Of a DNA stretch of 64,000 nucleotides, positions 32,102-40,352 are shown one piece after another. Both the position numbers and the translations under genes were made by a program. The stretch covers positions 62,001-126,000 of the forward strand of contig NZ_JBGCCH010000011.1 in NCBI RefSeq assembly GCF_041261205.1. The letters are read 5' to 3'. Each line of letters begins with the position of its first letter. Positions within the stretch are counted from its first letter, which is position 1. Source of the stretch: Catenulispora sp. MAP5-51 (lineage in GTDB: Bacteria; Actinomycetota; Actinomycetes; Streptomycetales; Catenulisporaceae). Below the pieces are notes generated by a model that did not search any database, was not told the DNA's origin, and saw only the letters and a list, made by a program, of their open reading frames with translations.

Positions 32102-32704
32102 ATGTCCGGTGTCAAGAGCAGGCGCGAGCAGTACTCCGAAGCGACTCGCGCGGCCCTGCTGGCGGCCGCCGCACGCCGCTTCGCCCAGCACGGCTTCGCC
32201 GGCACCGCCCTGGAGGACGTCGCGGCCGACATCCAGGCCACCCGCGGCGCGGTCTACCACCACTTCGCGAACAAGACCGCGCTGTTCCGCGCGGTACACG
32301 AACAGACCGAGGCCGAGATGCTCCAGCGGGTCGAGGCCGCCGCCGCGCTGCACGCCGACGACGTCCGCGCCGCCGCCGAAGCCGCGCTGAACGAGTTCCT
32401 GGAGTGCTGCTGCGAACCGGAGTACGGGCGCCTGGTCTGGCAGGAGGCGCCGATGGCGCTGGGCTGGTCGGAGTGGAAGGCCAGCGAGGAACAGTTCGCC
32501 TTCGGACTGATCGAGCGGACCATCAAGGCCCTGATCGACGCCGGGGCGCTGCCGCCGCTGCCGGCCCGCACCATGGCGCGCGCGGTGTTCCACCTGCTCG
32601 GCGCGGCCGGGATCGAGCTGGCGCTGACCCCGGAGGCGGACAAGGCCCGGGTGAAGGACGAGTACGCCCAGGTGCTGCGGTACATGCTCGGCGACAAGGC
32701 CTGA
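32102..32704 (+). CDS. TetR-family transcriptional regulator
   Basis: The 200-residue regulator has the TetR HTH at about 8-55 (TRAALLAAAARRFAQHGFAGTALEDVAADIQATRGAVYHHFANKTALFRAVH) and a C-terminal ligand domain with LGAAGIELALTPEAD, close to the common actinobacterial TetR_C type. ATG 32102 is chosen because TATGCT sits 6 nt before it; ATG 32084 would add six residues. Divergent from the P450 gene and followed 12 nt later by a DUF4429 gene on the same strand. It probably represses itself and the P450. Confidence 0.88.
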   Translation: MSGVKSRREQYSEATRAALLAAAARRFAQHGFAGTALEDVAADIQATRGAVYHHFANKTALFRAVHEQTEAEMLQRVEAAAALHADDVRAAAEAALNEFLECCCEPEYGRLVWQEAPMALGWSEWKASEEQFAFGLIERTIKALIDAGALPPLPARTMARAVFHLLGAAGIELALTPEADKARVKDEYAQVLRYMLGDKA

Positions 32705-32716
32705 TGTAATCGGGCC

Positions 32717-33601
32717 ATGACCGAGCTCATCGGGAAGAACGGCACGTGGACCTTCGACGGCGCCGTGCTGCGCGTCGTCCCCGGCCACGAGAAGGACGTC
32801 GCGCGGCTCCGCTCGGCCCTCGGTGAGATCGCGGTACCGCTGGAGGCATTGGCCGGAATCGCTTTCGAAGCCGGCAAGAAGACCAAGAACGGCGCGGGCC
32901 GCATCCGTCTGCGCCTGCGCGCCGGCGCCGACCCCCTGCTCCAGGCCTGCGGCGGCCGCCTCGCCGACGAAGCCGATCCCTACCAACTGGAAGTCCCCGC
33001 CGAACGCGGCGGCGTCGCGGAGTACTTCGCCGACGAGGTACGCGACGCACTGAGCGTGGCGCAGATCCCCGCCGAGCCGGCCGACCGCTACCTGATCACC
33101 CCGCCACCGGTACCGATCTCGGCCAACGGACAAGACGGGACCGGCTCCTTCGACGGCGAAACCGTCCGCCTGGAGTGGGGCTGGCTGGCCGACGGGAAGA
33201 AGCGCACTGCCGGCAACCGCGCCTGGCCGCTGGCGGCACTGGAGGCCGTGGAGTGGCGGCCGGCGGTCGGGATGGACTGGGGCTGGATCCGCTTCCGGGT
33301 ACGCGGCGACGCCGGAATCGTCTCGGCGAATCCCCGCCTGGACCCGAACTGCCTGGCCCTGTGGGGGACCAAGAAGGAGAGCGGGAACAGCGCGGTGCTT
33401 GCCGCCGCGATCGTCGGACGGCTGGCGCACCCGAATGCGACCCCTGAGGCGCCCGCGACCGTCGCCGCAGCAGCCCCCGACCACGACGCGCTGCTGCGTC
33501 GGCTTCGGGAGCTGGGCGAGCTGCGCCGCGACGGGGTGCTCACCGACGAAGAGTTCTCGGTGGCGAAGCAGGCTGTGCTGAGGCAGATGCAGGGGCGCTG
33601 A
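32717..33601 (+). CDS. DUF4429 protein with C-terminal SHOCT domain
   Basis: The 294-residue protein contains two similar DUF4429 units (about 1-110 and 140-230: WTFDGAVLRV / GSFDGETVRLEW, each followed by a PL-AL-A block). A C-terminal SHOCT-like helix pair follows (ALLRRLRELGELRRDGVLTDEEFSVAKQAVLRQM). DUF4429 proteins are widespread in Streptomyces and of unknown function; SHOCT segments mediate oligomerisation. It probably shares the TetR transcript. Confidence 0.8.
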   Translation: MTELIGKNGTWTFDGAVLRVVPGHEKDVARLRSALGEIAVPLEALAGIAFEAGKKTKNGAGRIRLRLRAGADPLLQACGGRLADEADPYQLEVPAERGGVAEYFADEVRDALSVAQIPAEPADRYLITPPPVPISANGQDGTGSFDGETVRLEWGWLADGKKRTAGNRAWPLAALEAVEWRPAVGMDWGWIRFRVRGDAGIVSANPRLDPNCLALWGTKKESGNSAVLAAAIVGRLAHPNATPEAPATVAAAAPDHDALLRRLRELGELRRDGVLTDEEFSVAKQAVLRQMQGR

Positions 33602-33634
33602 GCAGGTCTCACGCGCTCGGCTCGGCTCAGCGGC

Positions 33635-35275
33635 TCAGCAGCTCAGGGCGTTGCGGACATCGGCCGGCGCCCCTCTGACCACGCCCTCGCAGAGCGAGGT
33701 TCCGAGGTCGACCGCCTGCCAGCCGGCGCCGTCGTATTCGTACACGACCGAGGCGTTGCCGTAGGACGTTGAGGTGAAGCGGCCCGCGGCCCAGCCGTCG
33801 TCGCACTTCAGCACTGTGACCTTCGCGTCGGAGGGCATCGTGCCGCCGTTCTTCTGCTTGGCGAGGTCGTAGGCCTCCTTGTCGCCGAGGCAGCTCGGGC
33901 TCACCGAGGTCGGCGCCTCGGTCTTGGTGCCGGTGCTGGTGCCGGTACGGTCGCTGCCGGCGGTGCTGGAGTCGGCGGTCGAGGGCTCGGGGGCGGTCGT
34001 CGCGTCCGTCGAGTCTGTCCCGCCGGTCGCGTCCGTCTCGGAGGGGGCGAGCGAGGGCCCCGCCGAGTCCGAGGTGTCCGACTCCGAAGGACTCGCGACC
34101 GGCGCGGAGGCGGATACCGGCGGACTCGCGGCGGTCGGCGACCCGCCGGATCCGGTGGCGACCACGGCCGCCGCCGTCCCGCCGACGGCGAGCGCCGCCA
34201 CGGCCAGGACCGCCGTCAGGGCGCGGCGCGGTCGGCGGTCGCGTCCGCCGCCCTGGCTCGCGGCGGTCAGATCTTCCGGGACCTGGGAGCCGAACGCCGT
34301 CGGGGGCTCGGGCGGCCGTGCGCCGGTGGTGGATATCGGATCCTCCGGCAGCATCGGCACCACCGCCACGTCCGGCGAGGCGCCGCCGTCGCGCAGTGCC
34401 TCGACGACGGCTCGGTCCTGCTCGGCGATCAGCGCGTGCACGGCCTCGGGCCAGGTGCGGGTCACCGCCGGCACGTCGCCTATGAGCGCCAGGACCTGCT
34501 CGGGCGACGGCCGTGCGGCGGGGTCCTTGGCCAGGCAGGCCGCGATGACCTCGCGCAGCTGCTCGGGCACCGCCCGCAGGTCCGGCTCGGCGTGGACCAC
34601 GTTGTAGAGCGTGGCCGGGGTCGAGGCGCCCATGAACGGCTCGGTACCGGTGCACGCCATGTAGACCACGGCGCCGAGCGAGAAGACGTCGCTGGCCGGG
34701 GTCAGGGCCTTGCTCTCGGCCTGCTCCGGCGACATGTAGCCGGGCGAGCCGACCAGCCAGCCGGTGTGCGTGAGCTCGCTGGTGTTGCCGTCGGTCACGC
34801 GGGCCACGCCGAAGTCGATGACCCGCGGCCCGTCGGCGGCCAGCAGCACGTTGGAGGGCTTCAGGTCGCGGTGCACGAGCCCGACCGCGTGGATCTCGCC
34901 GAGCGCCGTGGCCAGCCCGGCGGCCAGCCGCGCGGCGTTCTCCGGCGGCAGCGGCCCGGCGGCCTCGATGGCCTGCCGCAGCGAGGGGCCGGGCACGAAC
35001 ACCGTCACCAGCCACGGGATCTCGGTCTCCACGTCGGCGTCGACCACCGGCGCGGTGTAGGCGCCGGACACCCGCCGCGAAGCGGCCACCTCGCGCCGGA
35101 ACCGCTCCCGGAACCCGGGCTCCTCGACATGCTGGACGTGCACCAGCTTGAGCGCCACAAGCCGCCCGTCCGGCGCTCCGGCCAGGAAGACCCGCCCCAT
35201 ACCGCCCCGCCCGAGCTGGGCGAAGATCCGGTAGGGTCCGATCCGCCGCGGATCCGGCACCCCCAGTGGCTTCAT
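33635..35275 (-). CDS. Ser/Thr protein kinase with single transmembrane span
   Basis: The 546-residue Hanks-type kinase has glycine loop GRGGMG (22-27), ATP-binding Lys43, catalytic HRDLKPSN (Asp137) and DFG at 154-156. TELTHTGWLVGSPGYMSPEQ is the activation segment. A single span at about 351-373 places a Ser/Thr/Pro/Ala-rich stretch and a small C-terminal Cys-containing domain (CLGDKEAYDLAKQKNGG to ALSC) outside the cell. No PASTA repeat is present, so the sensing domain differs from PknB. The stop codon lies in a repeated GCTCAG array (33625-33646). Confidence 0.9.
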   Translation of the reverse strand: MKPLGVPDPRRIGPYRIFAQLGRGGMGRVFLAGAPDGRLVALKLVHVQHVEEPGFRERFRREVAASRRVSGAYTAPVVDADVETEIPWLVTVFVPGPSLRQAIEAAGPLPPENAARLAAGLATALGEIHAVGLVHRDLKPSNVLLAADGPRVIDFGVARVTDGNTSELTHTGWLVGSPGYMSPEQAESKALTPASDVFSLGAVVYMACTGTEPFMGASTPATLYNVVHAEPDLRAVPEQLREVIAACLAKDPAARPSPEQVLALIGDVPAVTRTWPEAVHALIAEQDRAVVEALRDGGASPDVAVVPMLPEDPISTTGARPPEPPTAFGSQVPEDLTAASQGGGRDRRPRRALTAVLAVAALAVGGTAAAVVATGSGGSPTAASPPVSASAPVASPSESDTSDSAGPSLAPSETDATGGTDSTDATTAPEPSTADSSTAGSDRTGTSTGTKTEAPTSVSPSCLGDKEAYDLAKQKNGGTMPSDAKVTVLKCDDGWAAGRFTSTSYGNASVVYEYDGAGWQAVDLGTSLCEGVVRGAPADVRNALSC

Positions 35276-35384
35276 AGACGCCCACCCTAAAGGGCATGCT
35301 TTCCCGGAGGGAAACGCCAGGGGGCAAATCCGGGATCGGGCACCGCGCGAACCTGGTGGTCGTCGGGCAAGACGTTGTTGAGGT

Positions 35385-36320
35385 TCACCCCATCAGATCG
35401 CCGACCGCTTCAACCACCGCGTCCGGCCGCTCCATCACCAGCGTCACGTGCCCGACCCCCTCGACGCGCCGGTTCTCACCCCGGGTGAAAGACGCGGCCA
35501 GCTCGTCGTACAGCCGCACCTTGCCGGCAGTCTCGGCGGCCAGCAGGTCCTCCGGCATGCCCGCCGAGACCGCGCGCTTGAACGCGTCGACATCCATCGC
35601 GGTCAGGACGATCGTGGGAACGTCCGGGACGGCGTCCGCGACAGCGCGCATCTCCTCGCCGAGCGCCTTGACGTTCGAGGCCTCCTGGAGGCCGACGCGC
35701 AGCCAGGCTGGGTGGACGTGGTTGGCGGCCAGCGGATCGCGGACCTCGGCCGGGAAGTCCGCCATGGCGTCCCGGAACAGGCCCCGATAGAAGTCCCTGA
35801 TCTGTATATATTCTTCGGAAACCCGCGGGATCTCATCGGGCACGACACTGTCCGGGTCGAAGGCGTCCCAGAGGTCGGTCAGCTCCTTGGGCATGTACTT
35901 CCGGAAGTCCTCGTGGCCGGGCTCGACCAGGACCAGGGCCGAGACCCGGTCGGGGTGGCGGGCCGCGAAGTAGCGCGCGTACAGGCCGCCGAGCGAGTGG
36001 CCGACCAGGATGCAGGGCCCGGTGACCCCCGCAGCGTGCAGCAGTCCCTCCAACTCGTCGGTGACCTCGCGCAGGCTGCGCGGCAGCTCCACGTCGCGGC
36101 CGCTCCAGCCGGTCCCGCCGCGGTCGTAGCCCACGACGGTCGCGAACTGGGCGATCCCCTCCTGTACGCGCCACATGTCCAGGCCCACCGAGCCGCCGCC
36201 GGGCAGCAGCACTACGGTCACCTCCCCCGAACCGCTGCGGTACGTCTGCAAACCGTGGCCGTGCACTTCGTAGCGCCGGCCGAGCGGCGCGGGCAGCTCG
36301 GTGTCATCCGGACCAGTCAT
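35385..36320 (-). CDS. Alpha/beta hydrolase
   Basis: The 311-residue enzyme has LLPGGGSVGLDMW (oxyanion turn), VVGYDRGGTGWS, the nucleophile elbow VGHSLGG, a lid helix region and the terminal EGVGHVTLVMERPDAVVE with the catalytic His. It resembles haloalkane dehalogenase/peroxidase-like hydrolases; the substrate is unknown. ATG 36320 follows a normal ribosome-binding site. It is divergent from an ArsR-like regulator, with a 16-bp palindrome between the genes, so it is probably that regulator's target. Confidence 0.86.
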   Translation of the reverse strand: MTGPDDTELPAPLGRRYEVHGHGLQTYRSGSGEVTVVLLPGGGSVGLDMWRVQEGIAQFATVVGYDRGGTGWSGRDVELPRSLREVTDELEGLLHAAGVTGPCILVGHSLGGLYARYFAARHPDRVSALVLVEPGHEDFRKYMPKELTDLWDAFDPDSVVPDEIPRVSEEYIQIRDFYRGLFRDAMADFPAEVRDPLAANHVHPAWLRVGLQEASNVKALGEEMRAVADAVPDVPTIVLTAMDVDAFKRAVSAGMPEDLLAAETAGKVRLYDELAASFTRGENRRVEGVGHVTLVMERPDAVVEAVGDLMG

Positions 36321-36342
36321 CGTGGGCTCCCCTCGTTCTGCA

Positions 36343-36358
36343 TTCCCAACTATGGGAA
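36343..36358. promoter_or_regulatory. Operator palindrome between hydrolase and ArsR-like regulator genes
   Basis: TTCCCAACTATGGGAA has perfect 6-bp arms around ACTA and lies 22 bp from the hydrolase ATG and 19 bp from the regulator ATG. A second GG-ACC-rich half site (GGTACCAGATATGGAACC) follows at 36360-36377. It is the likely binding site of the adjacent regulator. Confidence 0.55.
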
Positions 36359-36377
36359 CGGTACCAGATATGGAACC

Positions 36378-36938
36378 ATGCAGCCCGTGGACACGCTCAC
36401 GCTCCTCCTGCACCCCGTCCGGCTCCGCATCGTGCACGCCATGGCCGGCGGTCGGACCCGCACCACGGCCGAGCTGTGCGAGCAGCTGGCCGACGTCCCG
36501 AAGACGACGGTGTACCGCCACGTCGGCCTGCTCGCCGACGGCGGCGTCCTGGACGTGGTCGGCGAACAGCGCGTCCACGGCGCCGTCGAACGCCGCTACC
36601 GCATGCGCGACACCCGGGCCCGCATCAGCGCCGAGGACGCCGCCGGAATGAGCGTCGAGGACCACCGCCGGTTCTTCGCCGCCGCCGTCGCCGCCCTGCT
36701 CGCGGCGTTCAACGGCTACCTCGACGGCGACGGCGCCGACCCCACCGCCGACTCGGTCGGCTATCGCCAGATCCCGTTGTGGCTCAGCCCTGCAGAGCTC
36801 GCGGAGATGGTCGAAGAGCTGCGGGCCGGCATCGTCTCGCGCGCCGGGAACGAGCCGGCGCCGGATCGCAGCCTGTATCTGCTCAGCCCGATCTTCTTCC
36901 CGATCGAGAAGGCCGCGGGCGCCGGTCCCGTCAGCTGA
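36378..36938 (+). CDS. ArsR/HTH_20-type transcriptional regulator
   Basis: The 186-residue regulator has a winged helix at residues 1-80 (LLLHPVRLRIVHAMAGGRTRTTAELCEQLADVPKTTVYRHVGLLADGGVLDVV) and a C-terminal domain of about 100 residues with WLSPAELAEMVEELRAGI, the type found in ligand-responsive HTH_20 proteins. No metal-binding Cys of classical ArsR is visible. It probably controls the divergent hydrolase gene. The final codons overlap the converging XRE-type gene by 8 nt. Confidence 0.83.
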   Translation: MQPVDTLTLLLHPVRLRIVHAMAGGRTRTTAELCEQLADVPKTTVYRHVGLLADGGVLDVVGEQRVHGAVERRYRMRDTRARISAEDAAGMSVEDHRRFFAAAVAALLAAFNGYLDGDGADPTADSVGYRQIPLWLSPAELAEMVEELRAGIVSRAGNEPAPDRSLYLLSPIFFPIEKAAGAGPVS

Positions 36939-37824
36939 TCGGCACGTCGGCAGGCGCGGCGGCGCCCGCGATCACCGCGAGCCGCAGCTTGGTCTCGTCC
37001 TCGCTGCCCGGCGCCGCGGTCATGACGACGATCTTCAGCTCGGTGTCGCCGTCCCCGAGGACATCGCAGTTCACCGTGACCGCGCCGACCGAGGGATGCT
37101 CGATCCGCTTGTGGTCCTCGCGATGCGCGCCCACCACGCCGGCGGCCCACAGCTCGGCGAAGCGCGCGTTGCCGGCTTCCAGGTCGGCGATCAGGGCGGC
37201 GAGGCGGGGATCCTTCGGGAACCTCCCCGTCGCGCGCCGCAGATCGGCGACGACAGCGTGCTCCACGCTGTCGGGATCCGATTCGATCACCGGCCAGTGC
37301 GCGAGCCGCGCGGACTCCGCTCCGGCACCGGCACCGGCGGCCACCGGGAACTTGCTGCGCGCGAAGTTCCGCAAGCGCGGCGATACCTCCGCGGGATCGC
37401 CCAGCAGCGCGGCCCAGCCGCGATTCCACCAGACCAGCTCCCAGTCGGCGGCGAACACCGCGACCGCCGTGTCCCCGAGGCGGCTGAGCACCCGGTGCAC
37501 GCCGGGCGGGATGTGGTCGCTGATCATGCCGTCCGCCGGCGGCACCAGGCGGGCCAGGCGGTACAGGTGGTCGCGTTCGGCGACCGTCAGTTGCAGCGCC
37601 CGGGCCAGCGCGGCGACCACCGGGGCCGAGGGCGTCGTGGCCCGGCCCTGCTCGAGCCGGACCAGATAGTCCACCGACACGCCGGCCAGGTCGGCGAGCT
37701 CCTCGCGCCGCAGGCCCGCGGCCCGCCGCGCCCGCCCCGAGGGCAGCGCCACCGCCGAGGGCGGCAGCCGGTCCCGCCAGATGCGGATCGTCGCGCCGAG
37801 GTCGGCCGCCGGTGGAATGCTCAC
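36931..37824 (-). CDS. XRE/MmyB-type helix-turn-helix regulator
   Basis: The 297-residue protein has an XRE HTH (RRAAGLRREELADLAGVSVDYLVRLEQGRATTPSAPVVAALARAL) followed by the MmyB-like ligand-binding PAS-like domain (FAADWELVWWNRGWAALLGDP, DLRRATGRFPKDPRLAALIADLEAGNARFAELWAAG). GTG 37824 is the likely start. Divergent from a short-chain dehydrogenase gene, a classic MmyB/SDR pair in actinomycetes; it probably represses that gene. Confidence 0.86.
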   Translation of the reverse strand: MSIPPAADLGATIRIWRDRLPPSAVALPSGRARRAAGLRREELADLAGVSVDYLVRLEQGRATTPSAPVVAALARALQLTVAERDHLYRLARLVPPADGMISDHIPPGVHRVLSRLGDTAVAVFAADWELVWWNRGWAALLGDPAEVSPRLRNFARSKFPVAAGAGAGAESARLAHWPVIESDPDSVEHAVVADLRRATGRFPKDPRLAALIADLEAGNARFAELWAAGVVGAHREDHKRIEHPSVGAVTVNCDVLGDGDTELKIVVMTAAPGSEDETKLRLAVIAGAAAPADVPIS

Positions 37825-37937
37825 GGTTCCATCCTCGCTCGCCACCGCAGCGTGCGGCAGGTCCAAGGGTGGTACCGCTGTTCCTACCGTTGAGGCGATC
37901 CTGGCCGACGCCTCACCCCGGGGCAGACCATGAAGCC

Positions 37938-38633
37938 ATGGCAATCATCTTCATCACCGGAGCCAACAAGGGACTCGGCCACGAGGCCGCCCGGCGCCTC
38001 ATCGGCCTCGGACACACGGTGCTGCTCGGGGCACGCGACGCGGAGCGGGGCCGGCAGGCCGCCGACGCGCTCGGCGCGCGCTTCGTCCAGATCGACGTGA
38101 CCGACGACGCCTCGGTCACCGCCGCCGCCGCGGACGTCGCCGCCCGCGAGGGCCGGATCGACGTGCTGGTCAACAATGCCGGGATCAACCACCGGAACAG
38201 CGACCCGGAGACCATCACCGGCGCCGACGCGCTGCGGGTGTTCGACACGAACGTGGCCGGCGTGGTGCGCGTGACGTCGGCGTTCCTGCCACTGCTCCGC
38301 AAGGCCGAGGACCCGGCGATCGTCAACGTCAGCAGCGGCATGGGCTCCCTGGCCTTCACCCACGACCCGGACCGGGTCGAGTCCACGGCGATCGCGCCGC
38401 TCTACGCCGCCTCCAAGAGCGCCCTGACGATGCTCACCACGATGTACGCGAAGGCGCTGCCCGACATCCGCGTCAACGCCGCCGACCCCGGTTACACGGC
38501 GACCGATCTGAACAGACACCACGGGACGCAGACGGTCGCCGAGGGGACGGACGCGATCGTCGCGCTGGCCACTGAAGGGCCGGGCGCGGGCTCGGGGCGG
38601 TTCGTGGACCGCGAGGGCGACATCGGTTGGTGA
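37938..38633 (+). CDS. Short-chain dehydrogenase/reductase
   Basis: The 231-residue SDR has the NAD(P) loop ITGANKGLGHEAARRL, the NNAG motif (LVNNAGINHRN), the catalytic serine region VNVSSGMG and YAASKSALTM (Tyr and Lys). Arg in LLGARDAERG suggests NADP preference. Substrate unknown. Its promoter region faces the XRE/MmyB regulator. Confidence 0.88.
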   Translation: MAIIFITGANKGLGHEAARRLIGLGHTVLLGARDAERGRQAADALGARFVQIDVTDDASVTAAAADVAAREGRIDVLVNNAGINHRNSDPETITGADALRVFDTNVAGVVRVTSAFLPLLRKAEDPAIVNVSSGMGSLAFTHDPDRVESTAIAPLYAASKSALTMLTTMYAKALPDIRVNAADPGYTATDLNRHHGTQTVAEGTDAIVALATEGPGAGSGRFVDREGDIGW

Positions 38634-38655
38634 GCCGCGCCGGGCTGAGCCGGGC

Positions 38656-39042
38656 TCAGCCGATCCCCACGGTCTGCTTGTCCGGCTCGATGAGCAGCAC
38701 GACCCGGTCCATGCTCCGGTCGTAGGGCTGACCGATGTACTTCATCGCGATCGGGTCGATGATCTCCCAGGCCGCGTCGCCCTCGATCCACTCCACGACG
38801 CGGCCGCGGATCGCGACCGGCACGTTGGGCGCGTCGACCGGGGTGAAGGAGAGGGCGACGCGGGGATCGCGGCGCATGTTGCGGGCCTTGGGGCTGTCCG
38901 GGCCGGTGAGGATCGCGATGCGGTCGCCGCGCGGGGCGGCCCAGATGGTGACGGAGTGCGGGGCGCCGTCGGGCAGGATCGTCGCCAGGTGCACGAGCGG
39001 GGCGGCGTCCAGGATGCGGCGGATTTCCGGGTCGAGCGTCAT
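38656..39042 (-). CDS. Pyridoxamine 5'-phosphate oxidase-like, flavin/F420-binding protein
   Basis: The 128-residue split-barrel protein (PLVHLATILPDGAPHSVTIWAAPRGDRIAILTGPDSPKARNMRRDPRVALSF) belongs to the PNPOx-like/F420-dependent group, which includes biliverdin and F420 reductases. The KARNMRRDPRV segment is the characteristic cofactor-contact region. It shares 4 nt with the upstream RibD-like reductase gene. Confidence 0.85.
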   Translation of the reverse strand: MTLDPEIRRILDAAPLVHLATILPDGAPHSVTIWAAPRGDRIAILTGPDSPKARNMRRDPRVALSFTPVDAPNVPVAIRGRVVEWIEGDAAWEIIDPIAMKYIGQPYDRSMDRVVLLIEPDKQTVGIG

Positions 39043-39692
39043 TTCTGCACCTCGTATCGCAAGTGGGTGACGCCGGGAGCCGGGACGGCCTCGACGAGGG
39101 TCAGCCGGATGTGCTGCGGCAGCTCCTGGAAGAAGGGGCGGCCGCCGCCGAGCAGCACCGGCACCTGGTGCAGGATCAGCTCGTCGACCAGGCCTTCCTT
39201 GAGCGCCGCGGTCACCACGCCGCCGCCCATCAGGCCGATGTCCTTGCCGCTCTTGCCGTCCTTGCCGTCCTTGCCGTCCTTGCTGTCCTTGCCGTCCTTG
39301 CCGTCCTTGCCGCCGGCCAGTTCCCGGGCGGCGGCGATCGCGTCGGCGACGCCGGTGGTGACCAACCGCTGGCGGTCGGAGACTTCGGCCGGACGGTGGC
39401 TGAGCAGGACCAGCGGCGCGTTCGGGTGCGGGCTGCCGCCGCCGAAGTGCTCGGAGTCCTCGAAGGTGTTGCGGCCGACGACGACGGCGCCCACCCGGGC
39501 TGCGGTCTCGTCGAAGACCCGAGCGCTGGCCTGGCTCAGGCGGAAGCCGTCGAACTCGCGGCTCGGCGTGTCGCCGGAGAAGTACCAGTCGAAGAGTATC
39601 CCGCCGTCGCCGAGGCCGTGACCGGGCCCGGCGCCGCGTCCGGTGATGTATCCGTCAACCGACACCGCGAGGGCGCTGAAGACCTTGCCCAT
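39039..39692 (-). CDS. RibD/DHFR-family reductase with a GKD-repeat insertion
   Basis: The 217-residue protein has a dihydrofolate reductase-like fold of the RibD C-terminal group: FSALAVSVDGYITG, VVVGRNTFEDSEHFGG and LMGGGVVTAALKEGLVDELILHQVPVLLGGGRPFF. It probably reduces a pterin- or deaminated-riboflavin-like substrate with NADPH. A tandem insertion of eight Gly-Lys-Asp triplets (residues 128-151, two with Ser changes) sits where a surface loop is expected. Divergent from an HxlR regulator gene with paired palindromes between. Confidence 0.85.
   Translation of the reverse strand: MGKVFSALAVSVDGYITGRGAGPGHGLGDGGILFDWYFSGDTPSREFDGFRLSQASARVFDETAARVGAVVVGRNTFEDSEHFGGGSPHPNAPLVLLSHRPAEVSDRQRLVTTGVADAIAAARELAGGKDGKDGKDSKDGKDGKDGKSGKDIGLMGGGVVTAALKEGLVDELILHQVPVLLGGGRPFFQELPQHIRLTLVEAVPAPGVTHLRYEVQK
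39240..39311 (-). repeat. 9-bp in-frame coding repeat (GKD triplets)
   Basis: Eight copies of a 9-bp unit, CCGTCCTTG in the plus direction, lie within the RibD-like gene and encode Gly-Lys-Asp repeats. Two copies carry substitutions giving Ser. Length variation would keep the frame. Confidence 0.9.
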
Positions 39693-39744
39693 CGTTCGCT
39701 TCCCTTCTGGTGGTACTGAAGTTCGGAAGTTCTGGAGTTCTGGA

Positions 39745-39805
39745 GTTCCTTCAGGAAACCCTGCCCTGATGTGAACCGTAGCACCTTCGGGTTCCCTGAG
39801 GGAAC
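39745..39805. promoter_or_regulatory. Two matching operator palindromes between reductase and HxlR genes
   Basis: GTTCCTTCAGGAAAC (39745-39759) and GTTCCCTGAGGGAAC (39791-39805) share the consensus GTTYCC-N3-GGRAAC; the second is a perfect inverted repeat. Their starts are 46 bp apart. The second overlaps the expected -35 position of the HxlR promoter. They are the probable sites for the HxlR protein encoded downstream. Confidence 0.65.
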
Positions 39806-39814
39806 TCCAAGCGC

Positions 39815-39820
39815 TAAAAT
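39815..39820 (+). promoter_or_regulatory. -10 element of a leaderless HxlR transcript
   Basis: TAAAAT is followed by 6 nt and then the ATG at 39827, so the mRNA should start at the ATG. It is an unusually AT-rich hexamer for this genome. Confidence 0.6.
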
Positions 39821-39826
39821 GGGCGC

Positions 39827-40303
39827 ATGCAGCGCACGAACTTCAGCGACCTGGCCGCGTGCTCGATCGCCCGCACGCTGGACGTGATCGGGGAGCCCTG
39901 GTCCCCGTTGATCCTGCGGGACGTGTGGGTCGGACTCCGGCGCTTCGACCAGATCCAGGGCGACCTCGGCATCTCCCGCAAGGTGCTGACCGAACGCCTG
40001 AACCACCTGGTGGAAGAGAGGGTTCTGGAGCGGCGGCCGTACGACCAGCGGCCCCGGTACGAGTACCACCTGACGCAGAAGGGGGCCGAACTGGTCGACC
40101 TGCTGATGGTGATGACGGCCTGGGGCGACCGGTGGCTGGCCGGCGAGGCGGGACCGCCGGTGCTGCTCCGGCACCACGCGTGCGGGGAGATCAGCTCGGT
40201 GGACTTGCGGTGCGCGCACTGCGGGGAGCCGATGCACGCGGGGGACGTCGATCCCCTGCCGGGGCCGGGGGCGAGCGCCCCGGCGACCGAACCCGCCGCG
40301 TAA
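39827..40303 (+). CDS. HxlR-family transcriptional regulator
   Basis: The 158-residue winged-helix regulator starts FSDLAACSIARTLDVIGEPWSPLILRDVWVGLRRFDQIQGDLGISRKVLTERLNHLVEERVLERRPY, the typical HxlR domain. Cys12 is in the position used for redox or aldehyde sensing in several members. A Cys-rich tail (HACGEISSVDLRCAHCGEPM) resembles a small zinc ribbon. Probably controls the divergent RibD-like/PNPOx operon and itself through the paired palindromes. Confidence 0.9.
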   Translation: MQRTNFSDLAACSIARTLDVIGEPWSPLILRDVWVGLRRFDQIQGDLGISRKVLTERLNHLVEERVLERRPYDQRPRYEYHLTQKGAELVDLLMVMTAWGDRWLAGEAGPPVLLRHHACGEISSVDLRCAHCGEPMHAGDVDPLPGPGASAPATEPAA

Positions 40304-40352
40304 AAGTCGGTGCGCGACGACGGGCTGACGGCACGGTCGCACCAGCGCGGGT

